NCBI RefSeq assembly: GCF_002305875.1
Contig: NZ_CP022098.1
Span: 10,788,001 to 10,852,000, forward strand
From: Cystobacter fuscus
GTDB lineage: Bacteria; Myxococcota; Myxococcia; Myxococcales; Myxococcaceae
DNA length: 64,000 nucleotides
Reading direction: 5' to 3'
Under the pieces are notes generated by a model. It made no database searches and was not told the DNA's origin. It saw nothing but the letters and a program-made list of their open reading frames with translations. Made by a program: the position numbers and the translations under genes. The stretch's first letter is position 1. Each line of letters starts with the position of its first letter. This document shows, one piece after another, positions 1 to 10,648 of this stretch.

Positions 1-1508
1 ACGATCTGTTCCGGCGAGACTACGAGCTGTGGATCGAGGAGCACCGGCTCAAGTGGCACCTGCTGCCCACCAACCATATGGGCGGGATCCCGGAGGGCAT
101 CAAGCAGCCTCCGGGCCTCCAGACGGCCTACCAGCTCGCCGACACGCTGCGCTTCTCGACGACGAAGGACTACGAGGAGTGGATTGCCCGCCTCGACGGC
201 TTCGGCACCTACGTGGATCAGATCGTCGCGCTCATGCGCGAGGGCATGCGTGAGCGCCTCATGTATCCCCGGGTCGTCCTGCAGCGCATCCCGCCCCAGC
301 TCGAGAAGCAGCTCGTGGACGACCCCGCGAGGAGCGGGTTCTACAGTCCCTTCACGCGCTTTCCCTCCAGCATCCCCGTGGCCGAGCAGCAGCGGCTGTC
401 CGCCGCCGGCCATGCCGCCATCGCGCGCGGGGTGCTGCCCGCGCTCACGCGCTTCCACCAGTTCCTGACGTCCGAGTACCTCCCCGCCGCGCCCGAGCAG
501 GTGGGCGCCTGGCAGTTGCCGGAGGGGCAGGCGCTGTATGGCTTCTTCGCTCGCAAGTACACGACGACGAACCTGCTCCCGGAGCAGATCCACGAGCTCG
601 GACTGGCCGAGGTCCAGCGCATCCACGCCGAGATGGAAGCGGTGAAGGAGAAGACGGGCTTCCAGGGCTCGCTCCACGAGTTCTTCCAGTTCCTGCGCAC
701 GGACCCCCGCTTCTATTGCAAGAGCGGTGAGGAGTTGCTGCTGCGCTATCGCGCCCTCGCCAAGCAGATCGACCCGCGCACGGTGAAGCTGTTCAAGACC
801 CTGCCGCGGCAACCCTATGGTGTCGAGCCGACCCCGGAAGCCATGGCCCCGGATGCCACCACGGGCTTCTACTACCCCGCCGCGTCCGACGGCTCCCGCC
901 CTGGCACGTACCTGGTGAATCTCTATCGTCCCGAGACGCGGCCCACCTGGGAGATGGTGCCCCTCACGCTGCACGAGGCCATGCCCGGACACCACCTGCA
1001 GACGTCACTCGCCGCCGAGCAGGAGCAGCTCCCCGACTTCCGGCGCTATGGCTACCACGTGGCCTACGGCGAGGGCTGGGCCCTCTACTGCGAAACGCTG
1101 GGGGACGAGCTCGGTCTGTACGACGACCCGTACGACAAGTTCGGTCAGCTCTCCTACGACATGTGGCGCGCCGTGCGGCTGGTGGTGGACACCGGCATGC
1201 ATGCGCGGCGCTGGAGCCGGCAGCAGGCCATCGACTACTTCCTGGAGAACGCGCCGCGTCAGCCCCTGGACGTCATCAACGAGGTCGACCGTTACCTCGT
1301 CTGGCCGGGTCAGGCCCTGGCCTATAAGGTGGGACAGCTCAAGTTTCGCGAGCTGCGCACACGCGCCGAGCGCGAGCTGGGCGCGCGCTTCGACGTCCGC
1401 GAGTTCCATGACGTGGTGTTGCTCGGCGGCTCCCTGCCGCTGGACATCTTGGAGCAGCGCGTCGAGGCGTGGGTGGCCAGGACCCGCCTCGCCTTCAAGG
1501 GCGGATGA
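1..1508 (+). CDS. DUF885 family metallopeptidase-like protein (5' end outside window)
   Basis: The reading frame is open from the first complete codon at position 3, so the N-terminus lies upstream of the window; about 502 residues are visible. The diagnostic motif is HEAMPGHHLQ (codons near 970-1000), the HExxxGH-type signature of the DUF885 family, followed by GEGWALYCE, which probably supplies a further metal ligand. Family members are predicted zinc-dependent peptidases, often secreted or periplasmic, but substrates are mostly unknown. The first visible residues, including RRDYELWIEEH, are already typical family sequence. The next gene lies 97 bp downstream on the same strand with its own Shine-Dalgarno, so cotranscription is possible but unproven. 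Confidence 0.88.
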   Translation, partial: DLFRRDYELWIEEHRLKWHLLPTNHMGGIPEGIKQPPGLQTAYQLADTLRFSTTKDYEEWIARLDGFGTYVDQIVALMREGMRERLMYPRVVLQRIPPQLEKQLVDDPARSGFYSPFTRFPSSIPVAEQQRLSAAGHAAIARGVLPALTRFHQFLTSEYLPAAPEQVGAWQLPEGQALYGFFARKYTTTNLLPEQIHELGLAEVQRIHAEMEAVKEKTGFQGSLHEFFQFLRTDPRFYCKSGEELLLRYRALAKQIDPRTVKLFKTLPRQPYGVEPTPEAMAPDATTGFYYPAASDGSRPGTYLVNLYRPETRPTWEMVPLTLHEAMPGHHLQTSLAAEQEQLPDFRRYGYHVAYGEGWALYCETLGDELGLYDDPYDKFGQLSYDMWRAVRLVVDTGMHARRWSRQQAIDYFLENAPRQPLDVINEVDRYLVWPGQALAYKVGQLKFRELRTRAERELGARFDVREFHDVVLLGGSLPLDILEQRVEAWVARTRLAFKGG

Positions 1509-1605
1509 GTCCCCATTACGCCCTTGCGGCGAACGGCACGACGGGTCGCGTGGCCGTTGCCGCGACTCGCGTTAGGGTGGCGCCCCCCTTCATGGAGGAT
1601 GTCAC

Positions 1606-2472
1606 ATGAGACGAGTACTGCTCACCGCCGTGATTCCCACCCTGCTGCTCTCCGGTTGCGCCAGCACCACCGCCGCGACGCCCACGGAGCGCACCGCGCC
1701 GACGGCCACCCACACCACCATTGCCGCGCTCGACGAAGCGATCTCCGGCGCCTGGCGCGATCCGAAGAATGTCGCCCGAGACGGGCACCGCCATCCGAAG
1801 CAGACGCTGGGCTTCTTCGGCGTCACGCCGGACCAGACGGTCATCGAGATCACTCCCGGCGGTGGCTGGTACAGCGAGCTCCTCGCGCCCTACCTGCGCG
1901 ACAAGGGCCACTACGTCGCCGCGGTGTGGGACGACGCGATCGCCGGTCAGCCCAAGTACCGCTACGAGCTCAACCAGAAGCTGCGCGAGAAGTTCGCCGG
2001 CAACGCCGCGGTCTACGGCACGCCCGAGGTGCGCGTGTTCGATCCCGCGAAGCCGGACTTCGGCGCCGCCGGGTCGGCCGATACGGTGCTCACGTTCCGC
2101 AACGCGCACAACTGGGTCAGCGACGGCACCGCACCGGCGTACTTCAAGGCGTTCTACGACGTGTTGAAGCCGGGAGGCACCCTGGGCGTCGTCGATCACC
2201 GCGCCAAACCGGGGACCGACCTCGAGGTGATGAAGAAGTCCGGCTATCTGACCGAGGAGCTGGTCATCGAGCTGGCCCAGGGCGCCGGGTTCGTGCTCGC
2301 GGACAGGAGCGAAATCAACGCCAACCCGAAGGACACCGCCGACCATCCCAACGGCGTGTGGACCTTGCCTCCCAGCAACAGGCACGACGCGGCCGACGAT
2401 GCGAAGTACCAGGCCATCGGAGAGAGCGACCGCATGACGCTGCGCTTCACCAAGCCCGCCGGCGCCCAGTGA
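1606..2472 (+). CDS. Class I SAM-dependent methyltransferase, predicted lipoprotein
   Basis: 288 residues. The N-terminus is a lipoprotein signal (basic MRR, hydrophobic stretch, LLSGC lipobox at about residue 18), so the mature enzyme is probably periplasmic and membrane anchored. A Rossmann SAM-binding motif follows in EITPGGGWYSELLAPYL (about residues 83-99), and the body resembles the COG4798-type predicted methyltransferases. GGAGGATG stands 5-12 bases before ATG 1606 and supports the start. The substrate cannot be told. The gene converges on another methyltransferase gene at 2554, with a REP-like unit in the 81-bp gap. A lipoprotein methyltransferase is odd because SAM is cytoplasmic, but this arrangement is recurrent in this family. 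Confidence 0.8.
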   Translation: MRRVLLTAVIPTLLLSGCASTTAATPTERTAPTATHTTIAALDEAISGAWRDPKNVARDGHRHPKQTLGFFGVTPDQTVIEITPGGGWYSELLAPYLRDKGHYVAAVWDDAIAGQPKYRYELNQKLREKFAGNAAVYGTPEVRVFDPAKPDFGAAGSADTVLTFRNAHNWVSDGTAPAYFKAFYDVLKPGGTLGVVDHRAKPGTDLEVMKKSGYLTEELVIELAQGAGFVLADRSEINANPKDTADHPNGVWTLPPSNRHDAADDAKYQAIGESDRMTLRFTKPAGAQ

Positions 2473-2490
2473 AGGAAGGATGAAGGCGGG

Positions 2491-2532
2491 GGGAAGGTGT
2501 CCGGGGAAGGTGTCAGAGGATTCGAGCCTCCC
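2491..2532. repeat. REP-like intergenic repeat, location A
   Basis: On the minus strand the unit reads GGCTCGAATCCTCTGACACC followed by TTCCCCGG. This matches the repeats flanking the transposase at 40.2-41.2 kb (core TGACACC plus a pyrimidine-rich CCGG tail). On the plus strand GGGAAGGTGTC is repeated at 2491-2501 and 2504-2514. It sits in the gap between two convergent methyltransferase genes. Confidence 0.6.
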
Positions 2533-2553
2533 GGCACCTGACCCCCTGCCCAC

Positions 2554-3321
2554 TCAGCGGCGTGCGGTCACGACGGGCTGATAGAAGCCCGACTCCTCGG
2601 GTGGGTGCCACCGGATGCGCGTGAAGCCCGCCGCGCCGAGCGCCGCGTCCAGTTCGGCGCGCCGGAGCGCGCGGTACACCGTCCTGTGCTGGAGCGTCTC
2701 CCACTGCCCACCACGCTGGCGCACGAGGAAGAGCGAGAACGCATAGGTACGGCCATCCTCGGCCCAGTCCCACACCTGGAAGACGATGCGCCGGCCCTCG
2801 GGCGAGTCGATGACCTGGGGCTGCGTGGCGTGAGGCTTCTCCTCCAGGAGCTTGTCGTAATCCCGTAGGGTGGCGAGGAACACGCCCCCGGGCCTCAGCT
2901 TCACCGAGACGGCGCGCGTGGCGGCGCGCAGCTCCTCGTCGGTGAGCAGGTGGGGGAGCGCGTTGTCGCAGGAGAGCACCGCATCGAACGTCCCGGGCAC
3001 CTGCGTGTCGAGGGTGCGCAGGTCCGCGACGCCCGTGGTGAGCGGCACGCCGAGCGAGGAGGCCTCATGCGCGGTGCGTTGCACCGAGGTGGGGCTGAGG
3101 TCCGTGGCGTGGACGCGGTGGCCGCGCGAGGCGAGCCCGAGTGCTTGTGTGCCAATGCCGCACGAGGCATCCAGCAACGTGTAGGGGCCGGGGCCCAGTT
3201 CCGCACCGAGCAGCCGGTCCAGCACGTCGCCCTGCCAGGCGATCGAGCGCCGCCAGTCGGCGAAGATGAGGTGATAGTCACCGGCGAGTTGCTCGTAGAA
3301 GTCGAGAACGGAATCGGCCAT
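2554..3321 (-). CDS. Class I SAM-dependent methyltransferase
   Basis: 255 residues with no signal peptide, so cytoplasmic. It has a Methyltransf_11/25-type Rossmann fold: LLDASCGIGTQALGLASRG is motif I (about residues 48-66), HATDLSPTSV holds the acidic residue that contacts the SAM ribose, and FDAVLSCDNALPHL corresponds to motif IV. The C-terminal segment from about residue 165 looks like the beta-rich cap of glycine/sarcosine-type N-methyltransferases (DYDKLLEEKP, WDWAEDGRTYAF), so a small-molecule substrate is likely. The start at 3321 is preceded by AAGGGAGAG at suitable spacing. It is divergent from the pectate lyase promoter region. Confidence 0.82.
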   Translation of the reverse strand: MADSVLDFYEQLAGDYHLIFADWRRSIAWQGDVLDRLLGAELGPGPYTLLDASCGIGTQALGLASRGHRVHATDLSPTSVQRTAHEASSLGVPLTTGVADLRTLDTQVPGTFDAVLSCDNALPHLLTDEELRAATRAVSVKLRPGGVFLATLRDYDKLLEEKPHATQPQVIDSPEGRRIVFQVWDWAEDGRTYAFSLFLVRQRGGQWETLQHRTVYRALRRAELDAALGAAGFTRIRWHPPEESGFYQPVVTARR

Positions 3322-3409
3322 GTGCGCTCTCCCTTGGGATTCCTACCGCCACCTCTGCATGGAAGCACCTCCAGCCTTGGGGGTGCCGCAAAGCCATAAC
3401 ACACTGCGT

Positions 3410-3423
3410 AAAAAACGTTTTCC
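3410..3423. promoter_or_regulatory. Probable LacI operator upstream of pectate lyase
   Basis: AAAAAACGTTTTCC is a near copy of the perfect 14-bp palindrome at 8080-8093. It keeps the AAAACGTTTT core and one GG/CC flank. Directly downstream, AAGACA (3424-3429), a 17-bp spacer and TAGAAT (3447-3452) form a plausible sigma-70 promoter for the pectate lyase gene, so a bound repressor would lie against the -35 element. The promoter is inference; the palindrome is seen. Confidence 0.72.
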
Positions 3424-3613
3424 AAGACATCCGTGCCAAAAGGTGGTAGAATGCATTGAGGCGACAGCACCGCATACACCACTGCTGGGAGTGTTCTGGG
3501 ACTGGAGTCCGAGGCGTTCCCACACGTCGCCGTCGGGCGCTGCTCGGTCCAGCAGATGCACGCCCCCTTTCTGCTCGAGAACAACCGCGGTTTCCTGACG
3601 GAGGAAGAAAGCC

Positions 3614-5188
3614 ATGAGATTGAGATCCCAGAAGCAGGGAGTGGTGTCTTCGGCTGTGTTTCTGGCGGTAGCCCTGGCGTCAGCCTGTGGAGGAGCCGAC
3701 AGTCCTGTCACGGCCTACGACACGGACAGCGCGCTGAGCGCCGCCTCCGCGCCCCTGGCAGTGATTGACGCGAAGACCCTGACGGACACCACGGCACCGC
3801 TGCTGCTGCCGCTGTCTGGGACCCGGACCTACAGCGCTCCGGTCGAGACGTCGAGCGGGCATGAGCCCTCCAATTACAAGGCGGCGCCCGTGGTGCCGAG
3901 CATCGTGCCGGCCAAGAGCGATCCGACAGGAGGCGTGCTGACCTTCGAGCGAGAAACGGCGCCGCTGGAAGGGTGGCATGCCTGGGCCCGTGACGGAGCG
4001 GCTGGCAAGCATCGCCAGGTGCTGGTCTCCGGCGGTTCCTCGGCGGCGGCCAACCGTATCTACACCGTGTACACCAAGGAGCAGCTGGTCAATGCCATCC
4101 GCGAGGCCAGGAACGAGCCCAAGATCATCCGGGTGGTCGGGCACATCGACTTCCGGGTGGATGGTGGCGTGTTCAAGGAATACACCAGCTATGACGACCT
4201 GAAGAGTGGCGGCTCCCTCTTCATTCCGTCCAACACCACGCTCGTGGGAATCAAGGACGCGAATGGCAAGCCCGCCAGGATTTCCGGTACGCAGCTCTTG
4301 ATCGGCAACGAGAACGCCAACTTCGAGGTGGACTTCAAGGCCTGGGTGGCGGCGGGAAAGAACCCGGATGCCTTCCCGGGTTGGACCCGCAACGTCATCG
4401 TCCGCAACCTGGCCATCGACACCATGTGGGACGTGAACCCGGAGGATTCATCCAACGCCTATGCCGACGGCATCTGCGTCGCCTGGGCCCAGAACGTCTG
4501 GATCGATCACATCACCCTGACGGATCTCCCGACCCCGTCGTCCATGTCCTCGGATACCCGCCATGACGGAGGCCTGGACGTGGTGCGTGGCTCCGACTAC
4601 GTCACCATCTCCAACAGCTACTTCACCATACACGGCAAGACGACCCTGGTGGGCAACAGCGATGCCGGGCGGCAGTGGAGCGATGAGGGCCGCCTCCACG
4701 TCACCTTCACCGGCAACCACTGGGAGGGCGTGAACAGCCGGACGCCGCGCGTGCGCTATGGCCAGGTGCACATCTACAACAACCTGGTGACGGGTGACAC
4801 CAACCCGAGTGCCGCCAATGGCACCATTCCCGCCGGAGCGGCCGCGTCGGACGTCAAGTTCGAGAGCGCCATCGGCGTGGGCTACAAGGCCGACATCCTG
4901 GCGGAGAACAACTACTACAACATGAAGACCCTCAAGCCGAAGGAGGTCTGCGGCAAGCTCGTGACCGATCACGGCAAGGGGGTGAGCTTCCGCAGCAGCG
5001 GGGCCCGCTTCATCAGCAACAAGGACGACGCCGGCAAGCCCATGACGGCCACGATCGACGTGCAGTTGCAGGGCTGCGATGGCATTCCGGTGGCCAACCT
5101 CTGGAGCCCGCCCTACAGCTACACGCTGAAGACGGCGGACACCGCCAAGACCGCGGTCCTGGCGAACGTCGGCGCGGGCAAGCTGTAG
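3614..5188 (+). CDS. Secreted pectate lyase, polysaccharide lyase family 1
   Basis: 524 residues. The N-terminus is an export signal ending in LASAC, a weak lipobox. A variable linker runs to about residue 110, then the PL1 parallel beta-helix. Family motifs are clear: VWIDH (D298), DGGLDVV with probable calcium-ligand Asp318 and Asp322, SNSYFTIHGKTTLVG, and RTPRVRYGQVHIYNN (residues 376-390), which carries the catalytic arginine. It should cleave polygalacturonate by beta-elimination outside the cell or at its surface, feeding uronates to the transport/oxidation cluster at 8.2-12.5 kb. GGAGGAAG precedes ATG 3614. A LacI-type operator lies 190 bp upstream. Confidence 0.93.
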   Translation: MRLRSQKQGVVSSAVFLAVALASACGGADSPVTAYDTDSALSAASAPLAVIDAKTLTDTTAPLLLPLSGTRTYSAPVETSSGHEPSNYKAAPVVPSIVPAKSDPTGGVLTFERETAPLEGWHAWARDGAAGKHRQVLVSGGSSAAANRIYTVYTKEQLVNAIREARNEPKIIRVVGHIDFRVDGGVFKEYTSYDDLKSGGSLFIPSNTTLVGIKDANGKPARISGTQLLIGNENANFEVDFKAWVAAGKNPDAFPGWTRNVIVRNLAIDTMWDVNPEDSSNAYADGICVAWAQNVWIDHITLTDLPTPSSMSSDTRHDGGLDVVRGSDYVTISNSYFTIHGKTTLVGNSDAGRQWSDEGRLHVTFTGNHWEGVNSRTPRVRYGQVHIYNNLVTGDTNPSAANGTIPAGAAASDVKFESAIGVGYKADILAENNYYNMKTLKPKEVCGKLVTDHGKGVSFRSSGARFISNKDDAGKPMTATIDVQLQGCDGIPVANLWSPPYSYTLKTADTAKTAVLANVGAGKL

Positions 5189-5214
5189 CGAGTACCCGAG
5201 CCCGGTGCCCAGAC

Positions 5215-6330
5215 TCAGGCGCGAACCTCGCGCGAAGCCGACGGGCGCCCCGTGTACCCGAGCACCTGCTCCACCTGCACCGCCCGGTGTGAGTAGGTGT
5301 GCTCGGCCAGCACCCGGCGGCGTGCCGCGTCGCCCAGGTCGCGCACGCCCTCGTCCGTGAGGCACAGCACCGCCTCGGCCACTTCCAGCCCATCCCGGGC
5401 CACCAGGCACTCCCGCCCGGGCTCCAGGAACAGCTCGATGCCCTCCCAGGTATCGGTGATGAGGCACGAGCCCGCGCCCGCGGCGGCGAACAGGTGCGCG
5501 GAGGGAGAGAAGCCAAAGCGCGCCATTCCCTCGCGGCTCACGTCGAGCACCGCGCGCGCCGAGCCCCGCATGACGTTGTGCGCACACGGGGTGAGGTCGC
5601 CCAGGTAGCGCACGTTGGCGGGGCGCGGCCGGTCCGCCCACCCCGCCCCCCCGAGCAGGAAGTGTTTGTCCGGCAGCAGTTCCGCGGCCCGCAGGAAGAA
5701 GCACTCCACGCGCGGATCCAGGTCCGGCAGTCGATCCTCCAGCAGCGCCAGGGCACAGCCGAAGCGTGGATCCGCGGACACCGGGTAGTGCAGGTCCGGG
5801 TCCACCGCGCTGTACACCGGTACGCAGTCGCGTGCCCCCAGGTCCCGGTAGGCCAGCACCACCCGGTCGCCCCCGCCCTGGGTGAGGATGCAATCGTAGA
5901 GCGGCACCAGCGCGCGCAAGGAGTCCCCCGGCTCGCGCAACAGGCGCTCCAGGGTCACCGGCGCGTCCAGGTCCCAATACACCACCTGGGTGCGGCCCGA
6001 GCGCAGCTCCAGCACCCGGTGGTTGAGCCACTCGTCGTGGAAGCCCCCGCCGCTGGCCTTCACCACCACGTCCACGCCCCGCGCCTGCTCCAGACACCGC
6101 TCCAGCCCCGAGGTGTCCTCCACCGGGTACACCACGACGCGCGCCCAGGACGGCGTCGGCAGGTCGTGCTGGAGCGGAAGGCCGGCGAGCGCTGGCTCGT
6201 AGCAGGTGATGTGGTGCCCGCGCGCGTGCAGGGCCCGGAGGATGCCGCGGTAGTACATCGAGGCCCCGTTCCACCACGCCGAGGCAAGGCTCGCGCCAAA
6301 GAAGGCGATCCGAAGTCCCTGGCTGCGCAT
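5215..6330 (-). CDS. CgeB-like family 1 glycosyltransferase
   Basis: 371 residues from ATG 6330, chosen because AAGGAGC stands just upstream; a start at 6354 lacks a ribosome site. It has an N-terminal Rossmann-like domain (LRIAFFGASLASAWWNGAS, YRGILRALHARGHHITCYEP). The C-terminal part, GFSPSAHLFAAAGAGSCLI followed by WEGIELFLEPGRECLV, is the nucleotide-sugar-binding region of the Glyco_trans_1_2/CgeB group. It probably transfers a sugar in cell-surface or exopolysaccharide assembly; donor and acceptor are unknown. The start lies 60 bp beyond the stop of the second glycosyltransferase on the same strand, so the two probably form an operon. Confidence 0.8.
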   Translation of the reverse strand: MRSQGLRIAFFGASLASAWWNGASMYYRGILRALHARGHHITCYEPALAGLPLQHDLPTPSWARVVVYPVEDTSGLERCLEQARGVDVVVKASGGGFHDEWLNHRVLELRSGRTQVVYWDLDAPVTLERLLREPGDSLRALVPLYDCILTQGGGDRVVLAYRDLGARDCVPVYSAVDPDLHYPVSADPRFGCALALLEDRLPDLDPRVECFFLRAAELLPDKHFLLGGAGWADRPRPANVRYLGDLTPCAHNVMRGSARAVLDVSREGMARFGFSPSAHLFAAAGAGSCLITDTWEGIELFLEPGRECLVARDGLEVAEAVLCLTDEGVRDLGDAARRRVLAEHTYSHRAVQVEQVLGYTGRPSASREVRA

Positions 6331-6390
6331 GTCCGCTCCTTTTCCCGCCCCCACCAGCCCCCCAGATGGGTGTCGACGCGGGCTACCCCC

Positions 6391-7575
6391 TCAAAGAACC
6401 CGAGAGCGACCCCAATCCGCCCCCGCCTTCGCCCGTGCCAGCTGGGGCTGGGAGGGCGAACTCCGCTGGGAGACCTCCCCCATGCGACCGTAGAGCGCAA
6501 CATAGGCATCCGCCATGCGCTCCGGGGAGAACTCCAGTGCCCGCGTGCGTGCAAGGGTGGACATCCGGCCCCGCAGGACAGGCTCCGCCACCAGCCGGCG
6601 CAGCGCCCGCCCCCACATCTCCGTGTCCTCTGACGGCACGAAGACGGCGGCGTCCTCCCACATCTCCCGCAGGGAGGGAATATCACTCAACACCAGGGCA
6701 CACCCGGCGAGCGCGGCCCCCAGGGCGGCCAGGCCCGAGGGCTCCTCGCGCGAGGAGAGCACGAACAGGGAGGCCCGACCGAGACGCTCCACCAGCGCCG
6801 CGCGGGGCAGTTCCCCCAGCAGGTGCAGGGCACGCGAGCGCACGAGGCCACCCGCGGGGTGCTCGCGGGAGCCAGCCACGAGCACGGGCCAGTCCAGCCG
6901 GGACGCCACCGCCTCCAGCACCTCCAGGTTGCGTGCCTCGTCCCACGGCGTCCCCGTGGTGAAGAGGAAGGGTTCGCGCACGGGGGAGGGAGGGAAGTCC
7001 ACATGGCGGCAAGCGGGCGGGATGACGCTGGTGGAGGACAGGGGCCCGGCCTGAAGCTCCAGGGACTCGAGCAGCGCGTGGGAAGGCGCCACCACGTGGC
7101 CCGCGGCCCTCAACCCCCGCGTCACCTCCGCGAGATAGCGCGGCTCGCACCGTGCTCGCGCCCGGGGGCACGCATGGCCCACCACCAGCGGCTTGCGCTT
7201 CCAGGGCAGCGCGCCGTGGCAATAGCCGTTGAGATGGACCACGTCCGGCAGGTACCTGGCCTCCAGTTCCAACAACCAGGCCCCCGCCTCGGCGACGTCG
7301 TCCCAGGCGTCCGGCATGTCCTCGGAGCGCCAGACGCCCTGCTCCACGCGCAGCCCGGGCACGTCACGCGCCTCGGCCCACTGTGCCAGCGTGAGCGGAG
7401 CGCCCAGGGTGGCCAGCGTCACCGCCAGGCCCCGCTCGCCCAGGGCCCGGCTCAACTCCAGCGCGCACGTCCACTCTCCTCGCGAGGACTGCGTGCTCAT
7501 GAGCACGTGACGCACCCGTCCCTTCCCGCTCGATGACGCGGGAGAGGAAAACGGGGACGAAGGACGCTCACGCAT
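6391..7575 (-). CDS. GT4-like glycosyltransferase
   Basis: 394 residues with the GT-B fold. The N-terminal acceptor domain begins with VRHVLMSTQSSRGEWTCALE; the C-terminal donor domain contains LFVLSSREEPSGLAALGAAL. In family GT4 this loop normally reads E-x7-E; here the second glutamate is replaced (LGA instead of LEA), so donor binding may differ. The rest of the donor site (VLSDIPSLREMWEDAAVFV) is conserved. No clear Shine-Dalgarno precedes 7575. It is the first gene of a two-gene minus-strand glycosyltransferase operon. Substrate unknown. Confidence 0.8.
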   Translation of the reverse strand: MRERPSSPFSSPASSSGKGRVRHVLMSTQSSRGEWTCALELSRALGERGLAVTLATLGAPLTLAQWAEARDVPGLRVEQGVWRSEDMPDAWDDVAEAGAWLLELEARYLPDVVHLNGYCHGALPWKRKPLVVGHACPRARARCEPRYLAEVTRGLRAAGHVVAPSHALLESLELQAGPLSSTSVIPPACRHVDFPPSPVREPFLFTTGTPWDEARNLEVLEAVASRLDWPVLVAGSREHPAGGLVRSRALHLLGELPRAALVERLGRASLFVLSSREEPSGLAALGAALAGCALVLSDIPSLREMWEDAAVFVPSEDTEMWGRALRRLVAEPVLRGRMSTLARTRALEFSPERMADAYVALYGRMGEVSQRSSPSQPQLARAKAGADWGRSRVL

Positions 7576-8226
7576 GGATGAGAGGTAACACGACCTCGCC
7601 AGCCCACCAGACGGGGGGCCCCCTGCTTCCGGGCTGGTGAACGGAGCGGTCTCCGAGGCGATGACTCGTCAACGCTCGGAGTGACCGGGGGCGGACATCA
7701 CGCCCCGACACGCGAGAACGTACTTGTCAGACCGTTGCGCCCTGGGTGGGGGGAGGCGGCACGTGTCGATCGAGATGCCGCACCGCGCAAAGCGTCTTTC
7801 TATTCGTCCGGGCGCGGACTTCTCTCGCACCGGCGAACGGATGCGGAGAAGCCGACAAGAGTTGCTGACACGAGTCGCCCGGGTTGTGGGCCAGGTCAGT
7901 GAACAGGTCGTGCCGCCCCAGGACAGGGCGCCTCGGGGCACCGGTAAAGCCTGACGTTCAATGCCCAATACCCATGACGCAGCAGGACAAGGCAACTCAT
8001 CACATCGCGCCCTCCGCGGTACCTCGCATCAAACTGACTTTTCGGGCTACCCAAGTGCACCCAAGGAGGCTATATCCCCGGAAAACGTTTTCCTTGGATG
8101 AACACGAGTCGTGAGCCCGCGTGCTACCCCCACGCGAGCAAGCGGCCCTGTGGTGTTCCGGTGCTTGTACCCGACGACAACGAGATTGGCACGGCATGAC
8201 GAGCCGCGCCACGCACGGAGACACTC
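7576..8226. other. 651-bp intergenic region, mostly no recognised content
   Basis: This region separates the glycosyltransferase operon from the divergent uronate transporter gene. Short open frames in 7680-7995 have no start context or recognisable protein. The only clear element is the LacI-type palindrome at 8080-8093. Divergent promoters for both flanking units must lie here, but none stands out. Confidence 0.5.
8080..8093. promoter_or_regulatory. Perfect 14-bp LacI-type operator upstream of uronate transporter
   Basis: GGAAAACGTTTTCC is a perfect palindrome with a central CG, the hallmark of LacI/GalR operators. It lies 134 bp upstream of the MFS transporter ATG. It is the best of three copies in the window, and the regulator gene itself is 1.5 kb away. 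Confidence 0.85.
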
Positions 8227-9501
<1,275 letters not shown>

Positions 9502-9520
9502 GCACCGGGGAGTCCAACAC

Positions 9521-9543
9521 GCCGCGCATCGCCCCCGCGCGGC
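9521..9543. terminator. Stem-loop between convergent transporter and lacI genes
   Basis: A perfect 7-bp stem GCCGCGC / GCGCGGC encloses a 9-nt loop, 20 bp after the transporter stop and 19 bp before the end of lacI. There is no T-tract on either strand, so it may be a weak bidirectional terminator or chance in GC-rich DNA. Confidence 0.35.
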
Positions 9544-9561
9544 CGCCGCTCGTGATGCGGC

Positions 9562-10554
9562 TCATCCGCGCCGGGCGGTGGACTCGCGCACGATGAGCCG
9601 CGGCTCGAAGGTCGCGTACCCACTGTCAGGCCCACCGCCCAGTGCGTCGAGCAGTTTGAGCATGGCGAGTTCGCCCATCTTCTCGCTCTGGATGTCCACC
9701 GTGGTGAGCGACGGTGCCGAGTACTCTCCGTACGGCACGTTGTCGATACCGGTCACCGACACGTCCTGTGGCAGCCGGAACCCGAGCGAGGCCGCTTCCT
9801 TCATGAAGCCGAGCGCGATCAGGTCGTTGTAGCAGATGACCGCCTCGGGCCGGTTCGGCCCCAGCATCACGCGCGAGCACGCGCGTTCACCGGCCTGCGC
9901 GGTGGGTGCATTCGCATCGTGGACCTCGAGGGTCAGGCCGGACTCGGCGAGGCATGCGCGGGCGCCGCGAATCCGCTCGTCGTTGATGCGCGCCTGCCCG
10001 AAGCCGAGGTAGGCGATGCGCCGATGTCCCTGGTTCAGCAGATGCTGCGCGAGCATGTAGGTCGCCAGCTGGTTGTCGATGCCGACGCTCGGAATCGGCA
10101 GCCGCTGGCTGCGGCGCAGCAGCACGACGGGCTTGTTGAGCTCGAGCAGCCATTGCAAGGCCTCCTCGGGCATGCGCGAGCTGACGATCAGACCGTCGAC
10201 GCGCTGGGCGAGCGCCTCGATCAGCGGCCGCTCGCGCGCCTGGTTCTCCTCGGTATCGACGAGCAGCAGCGTGTAGTCGTGCTGCAGCGCGACGCGGTTC
10301 GCGCCCTTCACGACACTGGTGAAATGCGGGTTGCTGATGTCGAGGATCGTCAGGCCGATGGTGCGCGTCTCTCCGGTAATCATCGAGCGCGCCAGCGGAT
10401 TCGACCGGTAGCCGAGCTTCTCGATGGTCGCCTTCAGCTTCGCTTCGACCGGCGCGGAGAAGCGCTGCGCGCCGTTGATGTATTTCGACACCGTGGCGAC
10501 CGACACGCCCGCGGCGGCCGCCACGTCGCGAATGGTCGGTGAGGGTTTTTTCAT
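9562..10554 (-). CDS. LacI family transcriptional regulator of uronate catabolism
   Basis: 330 residues from ATG 10554, which places the LacI helix-turn-helix at the N-terminus (TIRDVAAAAGVSVATVSKYI); the frame is open to 10638 but the extra residues are unlike the family. A hinge helix and a periplasmic-binding-protein-like effector domain follow (TIGLTILDISNPHFTSVVKG, DVSVTGIDNVPYGEYSAPSL). The effector is probably a uronate or its lactone. The gene is flanked by convergent transporter and divergent dehydrogenase genes; a GGAAAACGTTTTTC operator lies 95 bp upstream of its ATG. No good Shine-Dalgarno is visible, so translation may be weak, as is usual for a repressor. Confidence 0.9.
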   Translation of the reverse strand: MKKPSPTIRDVAAAAGVSVATVSKYINGAQRFSAPVEAKLKATIEKLGYRSNPLARSMITGETRTIGLTILDISNPHFTSVVKGANRVALQHDYTLLLVDTEENQARERPLIEALAQRVDGLIVSSRMPEEALQWLLELNKPVVLLRRSQRLPIPSVGIDNQLATYMLAQHLLNQGHRRIAYLGFGQARINDERIRGARACLAESGLTLEVHDANAPTAQAGERACSRVMLGPNRPEAVICYNDLIALGFMKEAASLGFRLPQDVSVTGIDNVPYGEYSAPSLTTVDIQSEKMGELAMLKLLDALGGGPDSGYATFEPRLIVRESTARRG

Positions 10555-10648
10555 CGTGTTAACCAATTTTCGCAGGAAAGCAGCCCGTGTGGTACGGCAA
10601 AAGTCGGTGCCCCCGGGCCGCAGGTGTCCGCATGACACTGCCCTGGCC

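Noticed and set aside
4448-6277. Minus-strand 609-codon frame covering pectate lyase and CgeB-like genes
   Set aside because: It overlaps two genes with clear motifs in other frames and has no recognisable domain.
7681-7995. Short open frames in the 651-bp gap
   Set aside because: No ribosome sites, no homology-like patterns and overlapping frames on both strands; typical of GC-rich noncoding DNA.
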